Shown piece by piece: positions 1 through 5,931 of a DNA stretch of 6,535 bases. Position 1 is the first letter of the stretch. Each line of letters opens with the position of its first letter. The DNA is from Woeseiaceae bacterium (GTDB taxonomy: Bacteria; Pseudomonadota; Gammaproteobacteria; Steroidobacterales; Woeseiaceae): the NCBI GenBank assembly GCA_013138675.1, contig WTCH01000271.1, positions 1 to 6,535 of the forward strand, in the 5' to 3' direction. The notes under the pieces were generated by a model. That model saw nothing but the letters and a program-made list of their open reading frames with translations. It was not told the origin of the DNA and did not search any database. Made by a program: the position numbers and the translations under genes.

Positions 1-37
1 TTTGAATGTCTGCTTTCACCGAAAGCGGTCGTTCAAA
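1..37. repeat. Imperfect palindrome at the window edge, possible REP-like intergenic repeat
   Basis: The left arm (1-17) and right arm (21-37) are near-perfect inverted copies around the 3-nt loop ACC: 14 of 17 positions pair, and two of the three mismatches would be G-U pairs in RNA. The core is GCTTTC-ACC-GAAAGC. A partial third copy of the arm, GCAGACGTTC at 80-89, matches the inverse of GAATGTCTGC (5-14) at 9 of 10 positions. Short palindromes of this style occur as dispersed intergenic repeats in many gammaproteobacteria, but copy number cannot be seen here. It could instead be the terminator of a gene left of the window, although no clear U-tract follows. Confidence 0.45.
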
Positions 38-43
38 CACCCG

Positions 44-58
44 AGATTTGGAAAATCT
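44..58. other. Short AT-rich hairpin
   Basis: AGATTT (44-49) and AAATCT (53-58) form a perfect 6-bp stem around the 3-nt loop GGA, just right of the 1-37 palindrome. It is weak and may be chance. The rest of 61-134 shows no tRNA fold, ORF with coding character or other recognisable signal. Confidence 0.2.
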
Positions 59-134
59 GACAGGCTGTTATTCGTCAATGCAGACGTTCGTTCGTGATTC
101 GCACAGCTTGATAGCCGGTCTATCCAACCTGGTC

Positions 135-160
135 AAGAACCCCTCCGCGGAGGGGTTCTT
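135..160 (-). terminator. Rho-independent terminator, probably bidirectional, at the end of the minus-strand operon
   Basis: The 26 bases are a perfect palindrome: AAGAACCCCTCCG followed directly by its reverse complement. The GC-rich CCCCTCCG/CGGAGGGG core is flanked by A-rich and T-rich ends (AAGAA and TTCTT), as expected of an intrinsic terminator reading either way. It begins 13 nt beyond the stop codon of the last minus-strand gene, so it most likely ends that operon. The T-tract is interrupted (TTCTT), so efficiency may be moderate. Confidence 0.75.
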
Positions 161-173
161 AAATGAGAGTCCT

Positions 174-704
174 CTAGGATTTCGCCAGGTCGAGCAGTTT
201 CATTACAGTACGCCAGTTCCGAGCGGTAGTACTTACTCCCAGGTGCCGGTCAATTTTCGCTGCGAGGCGACTTCTTCCGATGCCGTCCGGCGCGTGCAAA
301 TACAGGGCATCATCCGTTAGCGTGAATCGCTCATTTTCTGCCTTGATCGAATTCATTGCGTCAATATCCGGGTTGCCCGCTTTCTCGGTCAGAAACCACA
401 CGTGCAATAACTTGGGTGTCGCCTCGGCCTCGGGGTACGGATTTTCCGATGCAATCGCCGCTAACCGTTCAACCGTCAACAACAAGACCTGCGGTGCAAA
501 ACCAAAACGCTCCTCAATGGTGCTCGTGATTTTTGCCGATAACGATATGGGATCAGCGGACGAGAAAACCGCATTACCGCTTTGAATGTAGGTCTGGATG
601 TCTTCGCAACCGAGCTCGGCAAGCAGCTCCCGCAGATCCTGCATCGGCAGTATGTGTTTGCCGCCGACATTGATGCCGCGAAACAACGCGACATAAATGG
701 TCAT
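174..704 (-). CDS. DUF1697 family protein
   Basis: This 176-residue protein is recognised as DUF1697 (PF08002) by its N-terminal signature YVALFRGINVGG (residues 4-15), then LPMQDLRELLAELG and TYIQSGNAVF (about 38-47), and by a C-terminal NWRTVMKLLDLA segment typical of the family. The length is normal for the family. No signal peptide or membrane segment is visible, so it is probably cytosolic. The biochemical function of the family is unknown to me. Its ATG overlaps the TGA of the upstream PLP lyase gene by 4 nt (ATGA), and no Shine-Dalgarno sequence is visible, so translation is probably coupled. It is the last gene of the operon, directly before the terminator. DUF1697 genes are often free-standing, so the coupling may mean a real link to the pathway or simple hitch-hiking. 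Confidence 0.9.
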   Translation of the reverse strand: MTIYVALFRGINVGGKHILPMQDLRELLAELGCEDIQTYIQSGNAVFSSADPISLSAKITSTIEERFGFAPQVLLLTVERLAAIASENPYPEAEATPKLLHVWFLTEKAGNPDIDAMNSIKAENERFTLTDDALYLHAPDGIGRSRLAAKIDRHLGVSTTARNWRTVMKLLDLAKS

Positions 705-1693
705 GTGTGCAATTGGTCCGCGTAGGCAAACAACGCGGCCGAGCCGCCCGTGTGCAAGAACACAATATTGCCGTCGTTGAGCGTGCCATTACGAATCAGG
801 TCGATCATGCCGGCCAGTCCCTTGCCGCTATACACAGGATCGAACAACAGGCCCTCGGTTCTGGCGAGCATTAAGACGGCCTCGTTCATCGACTCCGTCG
901 GCACGCCGTAACCGTCGCCGACGTAGTTGCAGTTTGCGACCACATCTTCGCGCGCCACGCAGCCCGCTTTGCCAATGTACTCCGCCGTCTCGCATGCGAG
1001 TTTGAATACTTTTTCTTCCTGATCCTGTTGCGGAATATTCACACCGATGCCGAGCAGCGGGATGGTACTTTCCATTGCTTTCAAACCGACGATCAGTCCG
1101 CCTTGCGTGCCCGCGCTGCCGGTCGCCGTCACAATGTGGCTGATATCCAGCCCCTGCTCTTCAATTTGCCCGAGTAACTCGATTGCGCAATTGACGTAGC
1201 CAAGCGCACCGATTTTATTCGATGCGCCACCTGGAATGATGTAGGGATTTCCGCCATTCGCGCTCACCTCGTCGGCCACTTCGGTCATCGCCTTGTCGAA
1301 GTCCGTACCGCCCGGGTATTCGCGCAGATTTGCGCCGAAGATCTTGTCGAGAAGAACATTGCCGGAGCCAGCGTAATACTCACTCGGATCGGCAATCCGG
1401 TGCTCCAGCAGCACCTCGCACTTGAGGCCCAGTTTGCAAGCCGCTGCTGCAGTCTGGCGGACGTGGTTTGACTGTACTGCCCCGACCGTAATGATGGTAT
1501 CCGCACCCTCTTCGAGCGCAGCGGCCATTGAGTATTCGAGTTTGCGTGTCTTGTTGCCGCCGCTTGCCAGGCCTGTACAGTCGTCACGTTTGACATAGAT
1601 GTTTGGTCCGCCGAGGTGCTTGCTGAGTCGCGGCATGTGCTCAAGCGGAGTCGGTAAATGTGCCAATGACACTCTGGGAAAATTTGATAACAA
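701..1693 (-). CDS. PLP-dependent lyase, D-cysteine desulfhydrase / L-cysteate sulfo-lyase (CuyA-like) family
   Basis: This 330-residue fold-type II PLP enzyme belongs to the ACC deaminase / D-cysteine desulfhydrase group. Visible landmarks are the N-terminal LPTPLEHMPRLSKHLGG (13-29), KRDD (35-38), the PLP lysine in SGGNKTRKLE (Lys48), the cofactor and substrate loop QSNH (74-77), the phosphate-binding TGSAGT loop (191-196), DPVYSGK with the expected active-site Tyr288, and HTGG near the C-terminus. Family members release pyruvate and ammonia from a beta-substituted alanine: D-cysteine gives sulfide, L-cysteate gives sulfite. From recall, the DCTGLASGGNKTRK and NYVGDGYG stretches look more like CuyA than enterobacterial DcyD, but the sequence does not settle the substrate. 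The start is TTG, supported by GGAG nine bases upstream and by the family-like N-terminus. Expected in the cytosol. Confidence 0.88.
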   Translation of the reverse strand: MLSNFPRVSLAHLPTPLEHMPRLSKHLGGPNIYVKRDDCTGLASGGNKTRKLEYSMAAALEEGADTIITVGAVQSNHVRQTAAAACKLGLKCEVLLEHRIADPSEYYAGSGNVLLDKIFGANLREYPGGTDFDKAMTEVADEVSANGGNPYIIPGGASNKIGALGYVNCAIELLGQIEEQGLDISHIVTATGSAGTQGGLIVGLKAMESTIPLLGIGVNIPQQDQEEKVFKLACETAEYIGKAGCVAREDVVANCNYVGDGYGVPTESMNEAVLMLARTEGLLFDPVYSGKGLAGMIDLIRNGTLNDGNIVFLHTGGSAALFAYADQLHT

Positions 1694-1699
1694 GACGGT

Positions 1700-2404
1700 T
1701 TACTCCGATTGCGCGAACTGCACGGTTGCTTGTGCGAGAACATCGGTGGATGAAATAAGCGGCACCTCGAGCATGGAGTCATCGAGTACCAGTGGAATCT
1801 CTGTACAACCTGCAATGATCGCGGCAGCACCGCGATCGACAAGCGCTTCGGCCAGTTTACGCATCGATGCAGAAACATCACTCCCTTTGTGGCCCGCCTT
1901 GATACCGTTAACCAAGGTCATGAGCTGTTCCAGTTCGTCATCTTCTGGCATAACGGCGACCAGGTCCTTCGCCGCCATCGCAGATTGATACACGCCTGCC
2001 TGCAGGCAACCATTGGTCGCGAGCAAACCCACAGCTTTTGCATCGGGTGCTTTCTCGCCGACCGCTTCAATAGATTCGTCGACGATCGAGATCAGCGGAA
2101 TGCTGACCACGTCGAGGATGCTTTTCTGAAACGCATAGGCCGTATTGCACGGAATCACGAGGAAATCCGCACCAGCGACTTCGAGGCGGCTAGCCATTGC
2201 GGCCATTGCCGGTCCCGGGTCTTCATCGCCACCGAGAATAAACGTCTGCCGGTTCGGCACGGTCGGATTGTGATCAACGAGCATATGCAAGTGATCTTGG
2301 TCCTTGTCCGCCGACGTCAGGGAAATAACCTTGGCCATAAAGTCGACGGTCGCGTCGGGCCCCATGCCACCGAGAACTCCTACAATTTTTCGCTTGTTCA
2401 TCAT
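1700..2404 (-). CDS. Aspartate/glutamate racemase family protein
   Basis: This 234-residue protein is a member of the cofactor-independent Asp/Glu/hydantoin racemase superfamily. Its length is typical of the RacX/aspartate racemase branch. It shows the N-terminal GVLGGMGPDAT (9-19), the first catalytic cysteine in PCNTAY (Cys86) and the second in GCTEIP (Cys200). Such enzymes use the two cysteines as acid and base to invert the alpha carbon of an amino acid. In most relatives the first motif reads PCNTAH; here the last residue is Tyr90, a possible sign of altered substrate preference. Two adjacent ATG codons (2404 and 2401) could start it: the first gives an ATGA overlap with the aminotransferase stop, the second a TGATG overlap. 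Only 6 nt separate its stop from the next gene. The natural substrate is unknown; aspartate, glutamate or a sulfur amino acid are candidates from context. Confidence 0.9.
   Translation of the reverse strand: MMNKRKIVGVLGGMGPDATVDFMAKVISLTSADKDQDHLHMLVDHNPTVPNRQTFILGGDEDPGPAMAAMASRLEVAGADFLVIPCNTAYAFQKSILDVVSIPLISIVDESIEAVGEKAPDAKAVGLLATNGCLQAGVYQSAMAAKDLVAVMPEDDELEQLMTLVNGIKAGHKGSDVSASMRKLAEALVDRGAAAIIAGCTEIPLVLDDSMLEVPLISSTDVLAQATVQFAQSE
1703..1706 (-). promoter_or_regulatory. Ribosome binding site that fixes a TTG start for the PLP lyase
   Basis: On the minus strand GGAG lies 9 nt before the TTG codon at 1693-1691. Three of its bases are the last sense codon (GAG) of the racemase gene, whose TAA stop follows immediately. 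The next in-frame ATG is 19 codons inside and would remove the conserved LPTPLE segment, so the TTG start is well supported. Confidence 0.75.
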
Positions 2405-3720
2405 CCAAGCCCAACCTGTTTCAGGACGACCTGTAGCTTGCTGACCAGTTCGTCCACGTGACTGCTGTCATAGATAAAGGGTGGTGCCAGCAATATGTGC
2501 GCCCCGTTCTCTCCATCGGCGGTGCGCCCTCCCGGATAAATTATGAGTCCATTGTCCATGGCTGCTTGTTTGATTCGCCCACTATAAGACCTGTCCGCCG
2601 GCTTTTTCGTGTCGCGATCTTCGACGAGCTCCATGCCGATGAACAAACCGCGGCCTCGAATATTGCCGATGTTCGGGTGATCGCCGAATGCAATCTTCAA
2701 CTCACCGAACAACTGCTCACTAACATTGCGAACATTTTCGAGTAAATCATCACGATCAATAACACCGGACACGGCAATCCCGGCCGCGCACGCTGTCGCG
2801 TGGCCAATGTAGGTGTGGCCGTGTTCGAAGGAGCTGAAGGCATCCACTATCACGTCGTGCACATGGCCGCGCACGATCGTTGCGGCAATCGCTTGGTAGC
2901 CGCCGCCGAGACCCTTCGCAATCGTCGTAATGTCGGGTAACACATCGTCTTGCTCGAACGCGAAGTACGTTCCCGACCGACCACTGCCGGACATGACCTC
3001 ATCGAGGATCATCAGGATTTCATGGCGGTCACAGATCGCCTGGATCTTTTTGAGGTAACCCGGGGCGGGCGGCACAGCACCCAGCGTAGCTCCGACGACG
3101 GTTTCGGCGATAAATGCAGCAATGTTCTCGGCGCCGTGTTCGACGATCGCATCCTCAAGCGCCTGCGCAGCGCGGTGTCCATAGTCTTCGTCGGTCTCAT
3201 CATCGGTTTGATGGCGATAGGCATAGCACGGCGCGATTCGCGGCCAGTCGTGGAGCAGCGGCGCGTAAATTTCGCGGCGCATCGGGTTGCCCGACAACGA
3301 CAACGCACCCAAAGTGTTGCCGTGGTAGCTTTGCTCGCGGCTGATCACCATGTGTTTTTGTTCGCGGCCTTTGGCCAGCCAGTACTGGCGCGCGAGTTTT
3401 ACAGCCGTCTCGTTCGCCTCGGAACCACCAGAGAGGAAGTACACACGTGCGTCAGTCTCGCCAAAGCGTTCGGCGAGTCGCGCCGCCAGTTCTTCCTGCG
3501 GATCATTGGTGAAAAATGCCGTATGCGCATAGGCCAGCTCATCGACCTGCGATTTGATCGCATTAATGACATCGGGGTGCCCATGGCCGAGGCAGGTCAC
3601 GGCCGCGCCACCGCTGCCGTCAAGGTACTGTTTGCCCGCCTCGTCGTACAGGTACACACCTTCACCGCGTACAGCACGCGGGTACTTTTGTGTCGGGCTT
3701 CTGTAGAAGACGCTGCTCAT
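2401..3720 (-). CDS. Class III PLP-dependent aminotransferase (aspartate aminotransferase family protein)
   Basis: This is a full-length (439-residue) fold-type I class III aminotransferase of the omega-amino-acid/ornithine type. Motifs in order are GHGHPDV (45-51), the phosphate-binding SGGSEANET (97-105), SYHGNT (131-136) with the aromatic stacking residue Tyr132, LDEVMSGSGRSG (239-250) with Asp240 for the PLP ring nitrogen, the Schiff-base lysine in TIAKGLGGGYQ (Lys269), HGHTYIGHATACAA (300-313) and IRGRGLFIGMEL (354-365). The reaction would move an amino group from an amine or amino acid to a 2-oxo acid such as pyruvate or 2-oxoglutarate. Substrate specificity cannot be read from the sequence; the class covers beta-alanine, taurine, polyamine and lysine-type substrates. 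The ATG overlaps the TGA of the upstream oxidoreductase by 4 nt without a visible Shine-Dalgarno, so translation is probably coupled. Cytosolic. Confidence 0.93.
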   Translation of the reverse strand: MSSVFYRSPTQKYPRAVRGEGVYLYDEAGKQYLDGSGGAAVTCLGHGHPDVINAIKSQVDELAYAHTAFFTNDPQEELAARLAERFGETDARVYFLSGGSEANETAVKLARQYWLAKGREQKHMVISREQSYHGNTLGALSLSGNPMRREIYAPLLHDWPRIAPCYAYRHQTDDETDEDYGHRAAQALEDAIVEHGAENIAAFIAETVVGATLGAVPPAPGYLKKIQAICDRHEILMILDEVMSGSGRSGTYFAFEQDDVLPDITTIAKGLGGGYQAIAATIVRGHVHDVIVDAFSSFEHGHTYIGHATACAAGIAVSGVIDRDDLLENVRNVSEQLFGELKIAFGDHPNIGNIRGRGLFIGMELVEDRDTKKPADRSYSGRIKQAAMDNGLIIYPGGRTADGENGAHILLAPPFIYDSSHVDELVSKLQVVLKQVGLG

Positions 3721-5024
3721 GTCAGTCGATCGACGGTGTCGAGAAAACGGTTATATACGACGCCAAGCGCAACGCCCGGACGACGCATACCGTATCCGAA
3801 AACGCGCTTTGGCTTCCTGATCGGCACACTACAGTCCTTCTCATCCTGACCGCAAATCAATTCTGCGATCGATCTGCCTGTCGCAGTCGCCATTGCAATG
3901 CCACGACCATTGCAGCCAATACCGGCATAGAAATTGTCATCAACGCGCAAGATCTGTGGCAGGTGATCGGTCGTCAATGCCAGGTAGCCGCTCCAGCCAA
4001 TGTCCCAGGGAATATCACCGATGTGTGAAAACCGCAGTCGTGCAGCTTTGTGCAGGTGTTTCGTCAATCCATCATGATGGTCTCCGGCTGTCGCACTCGC
4101 CCCGCCCATGATCAGGCGATTATCTGCCGTAAGACGAAACGACGTCAGCAGTCGTTGTGTGTCCGAAGCAGCAGCCGTGCCCGGCAAGATTGACGCCGCA
4201 ACATCTCGCGGCAGTGGATGTGATGCGACTTGTGCCGTCCGCAGTGGGATCACCGTTCCACGTAGACTATCGACGTTGTCGTTGTAGGCGTTCGTACAAC
4301 AAACGACTTGCGCGCAGCGAACACTGCCGTGCGTCGACGCGACGACCCATTTGCCGCCCTCGCGCCGAATACCCTCGGCGGGCGATTGCTCAAAAATAGC
4401 CGCCCCGGCCACACTGGCCGCGGCCGCAAGGCCGTAAACGTAGGCCAGCGGGTTAATGGAACCGCCGCCATCGTATCGGCTGGCACCCGCGTAAAAATCC
4501 GTGCCGAGTTCAGCCGACACCTTATCGGCTGGGATGGTGTCGACTGCGGCGCCAAGCGCTTGCCACTGGGCAACACGTTTTTCGATCAGGGGCAATGCGC
4601 GCTTCGAGTGTGCTGCCTGGATCCAGCCATTGCGGTTCACGTCGCAGTCGATAGCAAGCTCGTCAATCAACTTGAACACAACATCGGGTGCGTCATTCGA
4701 ATATCTCAGCAAGCGATCGCCGTTTTCTGTGCCAAGTATCTTGTGCACTTCCCAGGGATCACGCTTGAGCCCGGGCGCGACGATGCCGTTGTTTCGACCC
4801 GAAGCTCCCCAGCCGATTTCCGCAGCCTCGAGAACGGCAACACTGACACCTTTGCCTGCTAACGTCAGTGCGGTGGACAGGCCCATAAAGCCTCCACCAA
4901 CGATGCAAACATCAACGTGGCGCTCGCCCTGTACTATGGGACACGGCTCCGGGCGCGCAGTTGTCGCGACGCAAAGCGCATTGGGCATTGAGGAAGGGCC
5001 GCTGGAACTGAATGGAGTTTCCAT
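3717..5024 (-). CDS. FAD-dependent oxidoreductase of the DAO (D-amino acid oxidase / glycine oxidase / PuuB-like) family
   Basis: With the chosen ATG the protein has 435 residues. An N-terminal dinucleotide fold is clear: VDVCIVGGGFMGLSTAL (about 37-53) with GxGxxG, ending in the acidic VLEA. It is followed by GWGASGRNNGIVAPG (about 71-85), the FAD-contact segment of amine-oxidising DAO proteins. Near the C-terminus are IPWDIGWSGYLALTTDHLP (about 338-356) and YAGIGCNGRGIAMATATGR (about 366-384), the usual FAD-closing region. Family members oxidise amines or amino acids, including gamma-glutamylputrescine, glycine and sarcosine, usually to an imine with FAD as acceptor. The substrate here is unknown. 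An upstream in-frame ATG at 5078 would run 43 nt into the VOC gene, so ATG 5024, 11 nt after that gene's stop, is preferred. No strong Shine-Dalgarno is visible. No signal peptide. Confidence 0.9.
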   Translation of the reverse strand: METPFSSSGPSSMPNALCVATTARPEPCPIVQGERHVDVCIVGGGFMGLSTALTLAGKGVSVAVLEAAEIGWGASGRNNGIVAPGLKRDPWEVHKILGTENGDRLLRYSNDAPDVVFKLIDELAIDCDVNRNGWIQAAHSKRALPLIEKRVAQWQALGAAVDTIPADKVSAELGTDFYAGASRYDGGGSINPLAYVYGLAAAASVAGAAIFEQSPAEGIRREGGKWVVASTHGSVRCAQVVCCTNAYNDNVDSLRGTVIPLRTAQVASHPLPRDVAASILPGTAAASDTQRLLTSFRLTADNRLIMGGASATAGDHHDGLTKHLHKAARLRFSHIGDIPWDIGWSGYLALTTDHLPQILRVDDNFYAGIGCNGRGIAMATATGRSIAELICGQDEKDCSVPIRKPKRVFGYGMRRPGVALGVVYNRFLDTVDRLT

Positions 5025-5035
5025 AGCTGTAGACG

Positions 5036-5860
5036 TCAGGCAGGTGCTTTCTCTGTGAATACCAGGGCTGCACCGCAAGCATCGTCTGGCGAAATTCGAA
5101 TATTCTGGCCGTCAAACTCGAAGGCAATGCCGCTCTGGCCGAATAAATCGGCCACAACCTGACGGTCGGCAACTCGCAACGTCATTGAAACGAGACCTGG
5201 CGTATCTGCAGTACGCAGGCGAATCGTCTGACCGCTCGGCACAGTGAGCAGGACGCCATCGTCGTTTTCGGCTACCGCATCGCTACCTAAGAGCCGGCGC
5301 ATTTTTGTCGCACAAGAGCCGACATCCACAATGGTGCCCGAGAGCTCATTGATTCCCATACAGCCGTTCGCGTGAGAGAGAAAGTCGGGCCGGCGAGTGA
5401 GCTCGGGTGTCAGGTGCTGGATAACGACCACATGCATCAACCCTTCTATATCGTCCGCATCAGGTGAGAATAACTCGAACGATGGTTGCGTCCACCCCTC
5501 AGGATGTTCGAAGTTGCGACGCAGCTGACGAAGCTCACCCGTTTTGATGCCGTTGGCTGTCGCCTGCTCGAAACTGTGTTTTACGTCGGACGTGCCGAAT
5601 GCCACGCCCATCAGACCTTCGCCATGCTTTTCGAGGTGCGTATCGAGATGCATCGTGAAGCGGGAAGCATCAATAATGCCCCGTACCTCGATGTAGTCAT
5701 CCGGCAACATGATGCACAGATTTCCGGTGCCCCATTCGATATGACTGCCGCGTGGCGGCACTGTGAATCCAAGTCGCTCGAACTGTTTCCGCGTTGCGTC
5801 AAGATCGGCAGATGCGATGACAGGATGGTCGATGTTCTCGATGCCGTTGTGCAGCTTCAT
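5036..5860 (-). CDS. VOC (glyoxalase-like) family protein, Glyoxalase_3-type
   Basis: From the preferred start the protein has 274 residues and two VOC-like halves. The first opens with IDHPVIASADLDATRKQFERLGF (about 10-32, given as family landmark), then RGSHIEWGTGN (37-47) and DYIEVRGI (55-62), a pattern typical of Glyoxalase_3 (PF13468). The second half (about 163-270) is more diverged and contains the strand-rich SMTLRVADRQVVADLFGQSG repeat of the fold. VOC proteins are metal-dependent isomerases, lyases, dioxygenases or resistance proteins; the reaction here is not predictable. An in-frame ATG at 5902 would add 14 residues, but it lies inside the likely promoter spacer. ATG 5860 has AGGGA eight bases upstream and gives a family-like N-terminus. 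It is the first gene of the operon. Confidence 0.85.
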   Translation of the reverse strand: MKLHNGIENIDHPVIASADLDATRKQFERLGFTVPPRGSHIEWGTGNLCIMLPDDYIEVRGIIDASRFTMHLDTHLEKHGEGLMGVAFGTSDVKHSFEQATANGIKTGELRQLRRNFEHPEGWTQPSFELFSPDADDIEGLMHVVVIQHLTPELTRRPDFLSHANGCMGINELSGTIVDVGSCATKMRRLLGSDAVAENDDGVLLTVPSGQTIRLRTADTPGLVSMTLRVADRQVVADLFGQSGIAFEFDGQNIRISPDDACGAALVFTEKAPA

Positions 5861-5868
5861 TTCGCTGA

Positions 5869-5873
5869 TCCCT
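5869..5873 (-). promoter_or_regulatory. Ribosome binding site of the VOC gene
   Basis: AGGGA on the minus strand lies 8 nt before ATG 5860, with a further GGAGG at 5875-5879. No comparable site precedes the alternative ATG at 5902, so this decides the start. Confidence 0.6.
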
Positions 5874-5884
5874 GCCTCCGGTAA

Positions 5885-5913
5885 GTAATAGTCACACTGC
5901 ATTGTGCGGCCAA
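5885..5913 (-). promoter_or_regulatory. Sigma70-like promoter of the minus-strand operon with a palindrome in the spacer
   Basis: Reading the minus strand, TTGGCC (5913-5908) and TATTAC (5890-5885) are separated by exactly 17 nt; each matches the -35 and -10 consensus at 4 of 6 positions. Transcription would begin near 5878, giving a leader of about 18 nt with the AGGGA site. The spacer contains the near-palindrome CACAATGCAGTGTG (plus-strand 5893-5906; 12 of 14 positions symmetric, centre TGCA), a fitting place for a repressor or MerR-like activator. It is a prediction from sequence only. Confidence 0.45.
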
Positions 5914-5931
5914 ATGGGCCATATTTCGGAC

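Larger units (their letters stand above)
174..5860 (-). other. Predicted six-gene operon for amino acid or amine metabolism
   Basis: Six co-directional genes follow each other with junctions of +11, -4, -4, +6 and -4 nt, with a promoter candidate immediately before the first and a perfect-palindrome terminator immediately after the last. Three ATGA overlaps lacking Shine-Dalgarno sites point to translational coupling. The content (VOC protein, FAD oxidase, aminotransferase, racemase, PLP lyase, DUF1697) suggests a catabolic or salvage route, but the substrate is not identified. Confidence 0.8.

Noticed and set aside
1..134. Possible tRNA or structured RNA in the left intergenic region
   Set aside because: A GTTCAAA string at 31-37 recalls a T-loop, but no acceptor, D or anticodon stems can be formed around it.
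6..320. Plus-strand frame of 104 codons over the left intergenic region
   Set aside because: It runs through a palindrome and the terminator and then antisense to DUF1697; the product has no recognisable domain.
1285..1881. Minus-strand frame of 198 codons across the lyase/racemase junction
   Set aside because: It is out of frame with two well-supported genes; the product is rich in Ser, Arg and Cys without domain features.
2950..3849. Long plus-strand open frame of 299 codons
   Set aside because: It lies opposite the aminotransferase and oxidoreductase genes, whose motifs are unmistakable. Its protein shows no recognisable family and an Arg-rich composition typical of an antisense shadow.
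4308..5058. Overlapping plus-strand open frames of about 185 codons
   Set aside because: They are antisense to the FAD oxidoreductase, which has the expected FAD motifs through this stretch. No family features are seen in the antisense products.
5025..5078. N-terminal extension of the FAD oxidoreductase to ATG 5078
   Set aside because: It would overlap the VOC coding region by 43 nt and add a segment with no family similarity; ATG 5024 lies cleanly after the VOC stop codon.
5861..5902. Upstream start of the VOC gene at ATG 5902
   Set aside because: The codon sits in the centre of the promoter spacer palindrome and lacks a ribosome binding site, whereas ATG 5860 has one.
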